Source: CAYWFU01 sp964457585 (GTDB taxonomy: Bacteria > JACRDZ01). From it: DNA of 14,027 nucleotides. The notes under the pieces are model-generated. The model saw only the letters and a list, made by a program, of their open reading frames with translations, did no database searches and was not told where the DNA came from. The stretch covers positions 1-14,027 of the forward strand of contig CAYWFU010000085.1 in NCBI GenBank assembly GCA_964457585.1, given 5' to 3'. Shown here piece by piece: positions 7,378 through 13,934 of this stretch; positions within the stretch are counted from its first letter, which is position 1, and every line of letters starts with the position of its first letter. Both the position numbers and the translations under genes were made by a program.

Positions 7378-8462
7378 TGCTTCCTCTTTATTGTTTCAAT
7401 AAGTTTAATAAAAGCATCTTGAAATGCCTTAACCCCGTCATCTTGTAATTGCTGACATATTGAATCAAGATTTAATCCTATTTCAGCAAATTGCTTCAAA
7501 TCTTTTTTCGCTTGTTCAAAGCCATTTTCAATAGTAACAGCAGGATTCCCATGATCAAGAAATGCAATCAAAGTTTCATGCGGAATAGTATTTATGCTTT
7601 CCTTTGCTATTAATTCCTGTACATACATTATATCATTATATTCAGGGTTCTTTGTGCTTGTTGATGCCCATAATATGCGTTGTGTGTTGATATCCTTCTT
7701 TTTTGAAAAAATTTCTTTATATCTCGCATAAATAACTTTAATATTAGCAATTGCTATCCTGCCGCATAAATTTTTAACAGCAGTTTTTTTATTATCATTT
7801 TTTTCTTCACTGGTAATTTTTTTTAATTGATTATCTACACAGGCATCAACTCTGCTTACAAATACACTTGCAACTGAATGAATAGATTTGATATCCTTTT
7901 TATTTTTTATCCTGTTATTTAAGCCGGCAATATATGCATTTGCAACAGCTTCATATTGAGAAATAGAAAAAATCAAGGTTGCATTGATATTTATTCCTTC
8001 ACCAATAAGTTCTTGAATTGCGGAAACACCTTCTTTTGTTGCAGGAATTTTTATCATTATGTTTTTACGATTTAATTTTGCAAAAAGCTGTCTGGCATTT
8101 TCTATAGTTTTTTTTATATCATAAGCATATTCCGGAAGAACTTCAATACTGACATAGCCATCTCTTCCTGAAGTTTTTTCATAAATTTCATAAAGAGCGT
8201 CTGCTGCCCATGCAACATCCTGTATTGTAAGCTCATTATAAATTTCCAGAGCTGTTTTTTTCTCTGATTTAAGTTTTACTATATCATTATTATATGCATT
8301 ATTTTTTATAGCTTTTTCAAAAATTGAAGGATTGGTAGTTACACCCATTATTCCCTGAGAAAATAGTTTTTGTAATTCTCCATTTTGAATGATACTTCTA
8401 TCTATATTATCATACCATGGACTCTGTCCCAATTGCGATAATTTCTGTAAATTATTTTGCAT
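7365..8462 (-). CDS. tal: Transaldolase (long, type 2 form)
   Basis: 365 residues, the length of the long bacterial transaldolases. It is a cytoplasmic pentose-phosphate enzyme that moves a dihydroxyacetone unit between sugar phosphates through a lysine Schiff base. Visible motifs are SPWYDNIDR (14-22), GVTTNPSIF (40-48), the active-site strand IMIKIPATKEG with Lys138, NATLIFS (160-166), VASVFVSRVD (198-207), LWASTSTKNP (265-273, with adjacent residues) and the C-terminal TIPHETLIAFLDHG. No key residue appears to be missing. A strong AGGAGG sits four bases before the ATG. The following solute-binding gene starts inside this one, so they form an operon. The gene lies about 140 bases downstream of tRNA-Ala on the same strand and no convincing promoter of its own was found. 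Confidence 0.95.
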   Translation of the reverse strand: MQNNLQKLSQLGQSPWYDNIDRSIIQNGELQKLFSQGIMGVTTNPSIFEKAIKNNAYNNDIVKLKSEKKTALEIYNELTIQDVAWAADALYEIYEKTSGRDGYVSIEVLPEYAYDIKKTIENARQLFAKLNRKNIMIKIPATKEGVSAIQELIGEGININATLIFSISQYEAVANAYIAGLNNRIKNKKDIKSIHSVASVFVSRVDACVDNQLKKITSEEKNDNKKTAVKNLCGRIAIANIKVIYARYKEIFSKKKDINTQRILWASTSTKNPEYNDIMYVQELIAKESINTIPHETLIAFLDHGNPAVTIENGFEQAKKDLKQFAEIGLNLDSICQQLQDDGVKAFQDAFIKLIETIKRKQCQI

Positions 8463-8481
8463 GTAACCTCCTATGATAAAT

Positions 8482-8578
8482 CAGGTTAAGGCTAAGGGCT
8501 AGGTTAAGGAAAAGATAAAACCAAAAATCAATATAATGATTTAAATCTTTCCTCAACCTCAACCTTAACCTCAATCTT
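8482..8578. repeat. Imperfect inverted repeat of GGTTAAG/GGTTGAG-type units
   Basis: The left arm (8482-8516) is built from GGTTAAGG, GCTAAGGG and AGGTTAAGG. The right arm (8544-8578) is the complement of GAGGTTAAGG, TTGAGG and TTGAGG units. The arms are complementary with several mismatches and enclose about 27 bases, so the RNA would fold into a long imperfect hairpin. It lies between tRNA-Ala and the transaldolase gene, in the transaldolase leader if transcription comes from upstream. Confidence 0.6.
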
Positions 8579-8600
8579 TAATATTATCTCCTATGAAAAT

Positions 8601-8676
8601 TGGTGGAGCTGGGGGGGATCGAACCCCCGACCCACAGACTGCCAGCCTGTTGCTCTCCCAGCTGAGCTACAGCCCC
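8601..8676 (-). tRNA. tRNA-Ala (anticodon GGC), CCA encoded
   Basis: 76 bases on the minus strand. The acceptor stem GGGGCTG pairs with CAGCTCC and includes the G3:U70 wobble, the main identity element for alanyl-tRNA synthetase. The D arm is GCTC..GAGC. The anticodon stem ACAGG/TCTGT (one G-U pair) carries the loop CTGGCAG with anticodon GGC. The T arm is GGGGG/CCCCC with TTCGATC. The discriminator A and the 3' CCA are encoded. It reads GCC and GCU codons. The fold-back element at 8684-8741 ends only seven bases from the 5' end of the tRNA. Confidence 0.97.
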
Positions 8677-8683
8677 TATTTAT

Positions 8684-8741
8684 GCCCAATGAATTGAGCA
8701 ACTACAAGCATATTGCATTGTAGTTGCCCAATTCATTGGGC
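8684..8741. repeat. REP doublet (REPIN-like) fold-back element next to tRNA-Ala
   Basis: The right half begins GTAG (8720-8723), then TT, then the imperfect palindrome GCCCAAT-TC-ATTGGGC ending at 8741. The left half (8684-8705) is the inverted copy with one substitution. GTAG plus a short palindrome is the signature of REP sequences moved by REP-associated tyrosine transposases (RAYTs). Two inverted REPs forming one long hairpin is the REPIN arrangement. The arms pair over about 24 bases with one mismatch, and the two GTAG ends face the 14-base spacer. No RAYT gene is in the window. Confidence 0.7.
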
Positions 8742-8776
8742 TTAATTTAATGTATAGGAAATTGAAAATCTAATTA

Positions 8777-8871
8777 GGCACAAAGGCACAAAGTAGCAAA
8801 GGCACAAAGTTTAAAAAGAAAACCAAAAAACCCTGTGCTTTAGAACTGCTTTTACTTTGTGCCTTTGTGCC
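8777..8871. repeat. Inverted repeat of GGCACAAA units 3' of the HEAT gene
   Basis: GGCACAAA-GGCACAAAGT (8777-8794) and its exact complement (8854-8871) form an 18-bp perfect inverted repeat with a 59-base loop. A third unit GGCACAAAGT lies in the loop side at 8801-8810. The element starts 12 bases after the stop of the HEAT-repeat gene, so it may act as a 3' stem for that mRNA. There is no clear T run for an intrinsic terminator. Confidence 0.7.
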
Positions 8872-8883
8872 TCTGTCACTTTA

Positions 8884-11427
8884 TTAAAAATCTTCACCGG
8901 TTATTTGTTTTAAAGCAATAACAGCACTCTGGCGTATTGTAGTATTATTTGTATTTTTTAATAAATCTTTTAACGGGTTTTCCGCATCTTTATCTTTAAG
9001 TGCAGATAAACCTTCAATAGAAATAATAACTATATCCAGATTTTCATTTTGTAAATTTTTTATAAAAATTGGAGATATTTTTTTGTTCTTTAGATTCTTA
9101 AAAAATTTCAAAATTTCTATTTTTTTATCTAAATCATTATAAGCATCAACCATAATAATTAATTTATCTAATGCCGGTTCACCTATAGTAAAAAATATTT
9201 TATTTACATTTGAATTAAAGGACTTAAGCTCATCACCTTTAAATACATTTTTTTCCTTTTTGAATAAACGTGTTAACCATGAAGATGAAATATTATGTTT
9301 TTCCCATTCTTTATAAACTGGTTTTAGAACAATCTCCCCAAATTTAACAAGAGCAAAGGTTGCTTTTAGTTGAAAAGTTTTATTTTCACTCCCAAGAGTA
9401 TCTAAAAGTACTGGCAAAGCATTAGCGTCCTTTTGATCTGCTAATATTTCAGCGCAGATAATTCGTATAATCTGTTTTTCATTTTTAAGTCCTTTTATAA
9501 GATATGGGACACTTTTTTCCTGGTTCTTATTAACAATTTCTTTTGTAATATAAATTATTATATTTTCAGAAGAATCAAGGTTATCAATTAAATGTGAAAG
9601 TATTTCAACATCCATTTTTTTTATAATAATAACTGCTTCATTAACCAGTTCTTTATTCTTTTTATCTATTATTATTTTAATTAATTCAGGAGCCGCTGGA
9701 ACACCGATTTGAGACAATATTATAGATACTTCATTTTTAATTGAATCATCTTTATTGTTTAAGTTATTAATAAGTATTGGTGTAATATCACTTCCAAATC
9801 CAGTTAAAATTTCTCTGAAAAGGGTTTTTGTTTCTGGTGTCTGTTTTTTATTTAAACAAGTTTTAATATAAAATTCAGCATTCTTTTTAATTATAATTGA
9901 TTTTATAGTCTGCTTAGCAGCTTCCTGTATTTTTGGATCTTTATCTTTTAATAAGTTAAATAAAAATGGTATTGATTCAGCATTACGAAGTTCAGCGAGA
10001 CTATTAAGAGCTGAAATGGTAAGGTCAAAATCATCGATTTGAAGAATATTTATAAAATAAGCAGCATTTTTTTGTTCTTTTATTGTGTTTGCTATAAACA
10101 TACGCTCATCTTTATCTCCTTTAAGAGTAATAAAAGCCAATGCATTCATATCACCAATAAGAACTAAAATTTTTATAATTCTTTTTTTGATTTCAACTGT
10201 TCCTGTTTTGTAAGTATCCATAATTGGATTAATATAATTGTTTTGTTTTATTAAAACTTCAGAAATACTGCCTAGAAAATGTTCGCTTTCATCTTTTTTA
10301 ACATATTCAATAATATAAGGAACTGCTTTATCTGGCATGCGCCTAAGACTATATATTGCCATAATACGGAATTTAATATCATTAAAATTAAATGCTTCTA
10401 TATAAAAAGGAATAAAATTTGGAGAATTTATATCACTTATAATATCAAACATAAGATATCTAATTTGAATATCTTCTGATGGGTCATTAGCAATATTATG
10501 AATAGTTTCAAAATTATTCGTAATAAAATTTATAGCATCATCCGATCGTTCGCTAAAAACATCTTCTCTTATAAATATTGGAAATTCTCCTAGTATCCTT
10601 GGAACAACCGGTTTCTTATCATGCTCACAGGAGCAATTTGGTTTTAGCGCACCTTTTTGTCTGAATACATTAATAATAGCAACAAATGCTTCTTTGGTGC
10701 CAATCATTTTTAATGAAAGCGCTGCTCCTCTTTTAACATCAATATCTTCATCCTTTTCGAGCATTTTTTTTGCTAACTTATCGAGGACTTCTGAGTTTTG
10801 TGAATTACCAAAATTACTTGCCACATTTCTGCGTACTTCAACATCTTCATCATCAAGCATTTTAAGTAGTATTTTTGTAGATTCAGGTTTATTTATTTTA
10901 TTTAAAATTCCAGAAATACTTCGTCTAAAATTAACATTTGGAGAATTTTCAAGCTTCTTTTGTATATATGGAAGTATAACTTCTCCTTTTTCTTTTAATG
11001 TTAGAATTATATTAGTTCTCAAAAAGTTATTATCCATTGATAAACCTTCAATAAGTACTGGAATAACAGCATCATCCTTTATTTTACCTAGTAATGTAAT
11101 GGCATAATCTTTAATAGGATTTTTTATTTCAGGATTTTTTATAATTTGGGATAGATAATCAATGGAAGGCTTCCCGATTTTTTCTATTACTTGCCCTGCA
11201 TTTTTTCGTAACAAAATATTAGAATCCCCAAGAGCAAAAAATAATTCAGGGATAAGTGCCTGTTCATTTTTTTCAACCAATTGATCAATTGCTGATTTTG
11301 ATTTATCTTTATTCCCTAGATCTTTAATTAAATCAATTATTTCATTATCTGATGCATAGGATAAAGTTGAAATAAAAAGAAACACAAAAAATAAATAAAA
11401 ATTTTTTTTAAAACCTGTTTTACTCAT
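8884..11427 (-). CDS. Exported HEAT-repeat protein
   Basis: 847 residues. A signal peptide covers about residues 1-25 (basic start, hydrophobic FYLFFVFLFISTL, cut near SYA). The rest is a nearly unbroken series of helical HEAT / PBS-lyase-type repeats of about 30-37 residues, for example DDAVIPVLIEGLSMDNNFLR, STKILLKMLDDEDVEVRRNV, AESIPFLFNLLKDKDPKIQE, EKSVPYLIKGLKNEKQIIR and DAENPLKDLLK. Such solenoids serve as binding scaffolds, and no catalytic motif is visible. The series is broken near residues 260-290 by a non-repeat insert with CSCEH (265-269) and again near 700-730. AGGAG precedes the ATG. It starts 32 bases after comF on the same strand, so the two are probably co-transcribed. The ligand and exact location in the envelope are unknown. 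Confidence 0.88.
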   Translation of the reverse strand: MSKTGFKKNFYLFFVFLFISTLSYASDNEIIDLIKDLGNKDKSKSAIDQLVEKNEQALIPELFFALGDSNILLRKNAGQVIEKIGKPSIDYLSQIIKNPEIKNPIKDYAITLLGKIKDDAVIPVLIEGLSMDNNFLRTNIILTLKEKGEVILPYIQKKLENSPNVNFRRSISGILNKINKPESTKILLKMLDDEDVEVRRNVASNFGNSQNSEVLDKLAKKMLEKDEDIDVKRGAALSLKMIGTKEAFVAIINVFRQKGALKPNCSCEHDKKPVVPRILGEFPIFIREDVFSERSDDAINFITNNFETIHNIANDPSEDIQIRYLMFDIISDINSPNFIPFYIEAFNFNDIKFRIMAIYSLRRMPDKAVPYIIEYVKKDESEHFLGSISEVLIKQNNYINPIMDTYKTGTVEIKKRIIKILVLIGDMNALAFITLKGDKDERMFIANTIKEQKNAAYFINILQIDDFDLTISALNSLAELRNAESIPFLFNLLKDKDPKIQEAAKQTIKSIIIKKNAEFYIKTCLNKKQTPETKTLFREILTGFGSDITPILINNLNNKDDSIKNEVSIILSQIGVPAAPELIKIIIDKKNKELVNEAVIIIKKMDVEILSHLIDNLDSSENIIIYITKEIVNKNQEKSVPYLIKGLKNEKQIIRIICAEILADQKDANALPVLLDTLGSENKTFQLKATFALVKFGEIVLKPVYKEWEKHNISSSWLTRLFKKEKNVFKGDELKSFNSNVNKIFFTIGEPALDKLIIMVDAYNDLDKKIEILKFFKNLKNKKISPIFIKNLQNENLDIVIISIEGLSALKDKDAENPLKDLLKNTNNTTIRQSAVIALKQITGEDF

Positions 11428-11459
11428 ATTTTACTCCTTTACTAATTAATAGATATACA

Positions 11460-12239
11460 CTATTTTATATCAGTTTTTATGGTTTTAGCAAATACTAAAA
11501 CCTGTATTTTTTCACTTCCTTCTTTTAAAAGAATTTTACTGCATTCATTAACAGTCGCACCTGTAGTGCTTACATCATCGATTAAAAGTATTTTTTTATT
11601 TTTAATTAATTGAGGTTTATTCAGAGCAAAAGCATTTTTTATGTTTTTTTTTCGAATATTTTTATCAAGATTGCTCTGGCTTATTGTATCTTTTTTTCTG
11701 AATAAAATATCGGTTTTGTAAGGTATATTAGTATATTCAGAAATATATTCAGCTAATAATTCAGATTGATTAAAACCCCTTTCTCGCTTTTTTCTTGTAT
11801 GTAAGGGGACAGGTAAAATAAAATCTATTTCTTTTAAATTCAACCCCGGATAATTAATACGAGCTGCTTCCAGCATAAAAAAAGCTAAATCCTGCGCTAA
11901 AAAATATTTTTTCCCATATTTAAAAGCATGGATTAACGTCATTGTTATTTCATTATTATATTCTAAAGCAGCATATAAGGAGTAATATTTAGGCTTATTT
12001 TTCTGGCAGTCACTGCATATTCTATGATACTCAGTTTTTAAATGAAATGGTGTACCGCAAATATTACAATATGGAGGTGCTATTTTTTTTATTTTAGAAT
12101 AACAATTCGAACAAAGATTTAATCCAGAATAATCCTTCCCTATAATACTTTTGCAATTAATGCAATTTCGAGGTAAAATAAAATTTAATATATTAGCAAA
12201 AAAATTATTGGTATATTTTATGATATTTTTATTATTCAT
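11460..12239 (-). CDS. comF: ComF-family phosphoribosyltransferase-like protein
   Basis: 259 residues. The N-terminal part holds eight cysteines in four CxxC pairs (26/29, 43/46, 58/61 and 75/78), expected to bind zinc: CINC, CSNC, CNIC and CSDC. The C-terminal domain has the type I phosphoribosyltransferase fold with LPVPLHTRKKRERGFNQSELLA (142-163) and the PRPP-binding loop ILLIDDVSTTGAT (217-229). ComF family members take part in uptake or handling of transforming DNA (ComF in naturally competent bacteria, GntX in E. coli), but the reaction is unknown. The MNNKN start has only a weak upstream AAGATGAT. The predicted promoter lies over 200 bases upstream, beyond the fold-back element at 12267-12428. 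The HEAT gene follows after 32 bases. Confidence 0.92.
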   Translation of the reverse strand: MNNKNIIKYTNNFFANILNFILPRNCINCKSIIGKDYSGLNLCSNCYSKIKKIAPPYCNICGTPFHLKTEYHRICSDCQKNKPKYYSLYAALEYNNEITMTLIHAFKYGKKYFLAQDLAFFMLEAARINYPGLNLKEIDFILPVPLHTRKKRERGFNQSELLAEYISEYTNIPYKTDILFRKKDTISQSNLDKNIRKKNIKNAFALNKPQLIKNKKILLIDDVSTTGATVNECSKILLKEGSEKIQVLVFAKTIKTDIK

Positions 12240-12266
12240 ATCATCTTGAATATAAAATCACATTTT

Positions 12267-12428
12267 ATACTCAGCGAGGTCATAAATTCGCATTTTTTCG
12301 GTGAGGATTGAGCATCGAGAGCAAGGCGCGAAGGTGAGAAATAGCCTGCACTATTTCGAACCTGAGCAACGCAGCTATCGATGTTCAAGACCAGCGCAAA
12401 AATGCGAATTTATGATCTCGCTGAGTAT
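12267..12428. mobile_element. MITE-like fold-back element, 162 bases
   Basis: 31-base terminal inverted repeats (12267-12297 and 12398-12428) match at 30 of 31 positions, each starting ATACTCAGCGAG from its outer end. The interior also folds back: TTGAGCATCGA (12308-12318) pairs with TCGATGTTCAA (12378-12388), and GAAATAG (12338-12344) with CTATTTC (12351-12357) around a six-base loop. The element is richer in G+C than its surroundings and encodes no credible protein. No target-site duplication is evident. It lies between the comF promoter and the comF start. A structured RNA is an alternative reading. Confidence 0.75.
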
Positions 12429-12444
12429 GTTAGCAATCTTTGGT

Positions 12445-12473
12445 AATATAAACAATAAATATTTTAAAGTCAA
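12445..12473 (-). promoter_or_regulatory. Sigma70-type promoter of the comF operon
   Basis: On the minus strand TTGACT (12473-12468), followed by TTA, and TATATT (12450-12445) are separated by 17 bases. Predicted start is near 12438, ten bases before the edge of the fold-back element. The leader to the comF ATG would be about 200 bases and consist mostly of that element. Confidence 0.7.
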
Positions 12474-12534
12474 GAAAATCCGTAAATTAAAAAATAATTA
12501 GATTTTTGATATTAATTGATTTTTTCTTTATTAA

Positions 12535-13251
12535 TTATAATTCTCTCTTGGAACGATATAATGCCTTATCAGCGTGGGTAATAAGATCATCTATTTCATC
12601 GCCATGTTCTGGGCAGGCGGATATACCGAATCAATCATCAGGATAGAAAAATATTCATTATACCGGAAATAACGCTGAATTTGTTCATTGGCTCGGGCAA
12701 TAAAATAGTTTTTTCGGTAAACTTTAGTTAAATCATCGGTGATTGATTGGGTGAATAAGCGGGCATTAACAACTGCTACCGATATATGATTGGAAATCAC
12801 AATTATTGTCCTTTTTTCATTTTCGAGAAATTGTTTATGTTTTTGTTTGCTGACGAAAACAAATCCAAAGGGTGGTTCATTTTCGATATAAAGAGGAACA
12901 AACATATATATTCATTGTTTTACTTAATTGTTCAACAATAAAGTAGAGAGAATTAATCTTGTTATTTTTTTGTTTAATCTCTTCTATAAATTTATTTAAA
13001 TCAAAAGGTGTATAATAATATTGATAGGTAAAATCTTTCATTAATATTCGACTAAATTTTGAGCCATGGGGATTATGGCATGCGATACAATTCCCTTGTC
13101 TTATCGGCTCATGAACAAATTTATCTTTAAGATAAAAATCTATATTTTTATAACAAATACTGATATATAATTCAACGCCCTTTTTCAATAAATAATATCT
13201 ATTATCTGTGTCATGAATCCTATGGCAGGCACTGCATTTACCTTCAGCCAC
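12535..13251 (-). pseudogene. Remnant of multiheme cytochrome c-GAF-GGDEF diguanylate cyclase
   Basis: Three pieces of one gene remain in order. Piece 1 (13251 to about 12905) has two heme c sites, CSACH (residues 6-10) and CIACH in CIACHNPHGSK (55-59), the doubled-CXXCH cytochrome pattern, then a coiled-coil-like stretch ending SLYFIVEQLSKTM. Piece 2 (about 12905-12627), in another frame, is the end of a GAF domain (LYIENEPPFGFVFVSK, NHISVAVVNARLF) followed by the start of a GGDEF domain (DDLTKVYRKNYF, FSILMID). Piece 3 (about 12624-12535), back in the frame of piece 1, is the GGDEF end: ISACPEHGDEIDDLITHADK then ALYRSKREL and a stop. Most of the GAF domain and the whole GG(D/E)EF active-site section are missing. 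The 5' part is also gone: TAG immediately precedes GTG 13251, where attC-like sequence begins. The protein cannot be functional. The intact form would have coupled heme redox state to cyclic di-GMP synthesis (inference). Confidence 0.82.
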
Positions 13252-13255
13252 CTAG

Positions 13256-13316
13256 CAAAGCGATGGAGCGAAAGCTCAGCTCGCCATTAGGCGGGGCGGC
13301 TTTTTGCCCCGCCTAA
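13256..13316 (-). other. ORF-less attC-like mini-cassette between the gene cassette and the pseudogene
   Basis: On the minus strand this begins TTAGGC, directly after the G of the preceding attC. It contains GCCTAAT (13292-13286), the complement of that TTAGGC as expected for a cassette's own R'' box. Next comes a short fold-back (GCGA..GAGC-TTTC-GCTC..TCGC) and then GCTAGGT (13256-13250), one base off the R' consensus GTTRRRY. The attC-like part is only about 43 bases, shorter than usual. TTAGGCGGGGC (13287-13297) and GCCCCGCCTAA (13306-13316) also form an 11-bp perfect stem. It may be a degenerate cassette or just a hairpin at the insertion point. Confidence 0.45.
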
Positions 13317-13370
13317 CGCCAGAAATAAGCCGCGCCGCTATGCAGCGTCGGCTTAATTGAATTGTTATGA
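13311..13370 (-). other. Integron attC recombination site (60 bases)
   Basis: On the minus strand it runs from TCATAAC (R'', 13370-13364) to GTTAGGC (R', 13317-13311, a perfect GTTRRRY). Between them AAGCCG pairs with CGGCTT and CGCTGC with GCGGCG around an ATA loop. One extrahelical A lies in the left arm, the feature that fixes strand choice for the integrase. Length and layout match aadA-type attC sites closely. The site starts 17 bases after the stop of the NIPSNAP gene, the usual cassette arrangement. Confidence 0.92.
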
Positions 13371-13729
13371 TTTTCTATTTATATCTTTATTTGAAAACCG
13401 GTCTTAAAAAGTTGCGTTCATAACTTATTATGCACTTAGTTTCTTTTGCATATTTAAATGCAGATTGACATTCCGAATCTTCATTTATTTTATGTCTGTA
13501 TTTTTCATATTCTAATAAACTTGGAAAACTAAACAAAGCTATTGCTATATTATTTGCACCTTCGTGAGGTAAAAAATATCCATGGTGCGTGCCGCCGAAT
13601 TTATTTACTAAAGGTATCCACATTTTTGCATAATTTTCAAATTCATCTACCTTGTAAGGGTCTATTACATATCGAAGGTAACAGGTAATCATTTTTATTC
13701 TCCATTTTTTTAATTTATTTTAGTCATAA
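13317..13729 (-). mobile_element. Complete integron gene cassette (413 bases)
   Basis: Both boundaries can be read. Upstream of the gene the minus strand has G-TTATGA (13730-13724). The attC at the other end has R'' TCATAAC, the exact complement of GTTATGA. This is what a cassette must show, because TTATGA closes the R' box of its own attC when the cassette is circular. The other cut falls after G13317 in GTTAGGC. The cassette thus holds one promoterless gene and its attC. No integrase gene or attI is visible, so this is either a cassette cluster lacking an integrase or part of a larger integron outside the window. Confidence 0.85.
13387..13692 (-). CDS. NIPSNAP-family protein, cassette-borne
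   Basis: 101 residues, full length for the short bacterial NIPSNAP proteins (dimeric alpha+beta barrel fold). It begins MITCYLRYVIDPYKVDEFE, then WIPLVNKFGGTHHGYFLPHE, ALFSFPSLLEYEKYR and a C-terminal CIISYERNFLRPV, all typical of the family. The biochemical role of these proteins is not established, and NIPSNAP genes are frequent integron cassette cargo. GGAG lies about seven bases before the ATG. The gene occupies nearly the whole cassette, with 37 bases in front and attC directly behind. No promoter is seen inside the cassette, so expression would depend on an outside promoter. Unlike the neighbouring cytochrome gene it is intact, which fits recent arrival or selection. Confidence 0.92.
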   Translation of the reverse strand: MITCYLRYVIDPYKVDEFENYAKMWIPLVNKFGGTHHGYFLPHEGANNIAIALFSFPSLLEYEKYRHKINEDSECQSAFKYAKETKCIISYERNFLRPVFK

Positions 13730-13730
13730 C

Positions 13731-13877
13731 AGCCTCGTTGAGTGATTAGTTATGTTATTATTTTATAAAAATATCTATAATAAATTTAATAAGCCAAATT
13801 AATAGTAATATACGAGCCAAAATACTAAGTACAGCTCCACAGAATTAAGTCTACAAAATCTATATCCTCGATAAACC
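13731..13877. other. Gene-free AT-rich stretch
   Basis: No open frame or RNA gene was recognised here. CATAAC (13754-13749 on the minus strand) and GTTATG at the cassette boundary (13730-13725) are complementary, but only 18 bases separate them, too few for a normal attC. A decayed attachment site is possible. No convincing promoter for the cassette was found. Confidence 0.4.
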
Positions 13878-13919
13878 ATGTCGGGGATGACATGCAGGAG
13901 GTTGTGTCATTCTCGACAT
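13878..13919. repeat. 15-bp fold-back repeat near the group II intron end
   Basis: ATGTCGGGGATGACA (13878-13892) pairs with TGTCATTCTCGACAT (13905-13919) with 13 exact matches and two G-U pairs when read as plus-strand RNA. The loop is 12 bases. Together with the flanking CCTCGATAAACC it resembles the GTCATTCCCGACATG..TCGGGAAT type of dispersed repeat seen in many genomes. That resemblance is from memory. There is no T run. Confidence 0.5.
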
Positions 13920-13934
13920 TATTCATAGTTTTCA

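Noticed and set aside
8482..8871. CRISPR array or rRNA in the 421-base gap
   Set aside because: The repeats are inverted and of very short period with no regular spacers. The only RNA gene seen is tRNA-Ala.
10694..11107. 137-codon frame antisense to the HEAT-repeat gene
   Set aside because: It is the complement of strongly repetitive coding sequence and has no ribosome site or plausible protein features.
12301..12501. 66-codon rightward reading frame in the fold-back element
   Set aside because: It lies mostly within the inverted-repeat element, has no ribosome site and no recognisable protein pattern.
13725..13754. CATAAC...GTTATG pair as a further attC site
   Set aside because: Only 18 bases separate the boxes and no L''/L' pairing is present, so at most it is a decayed site.
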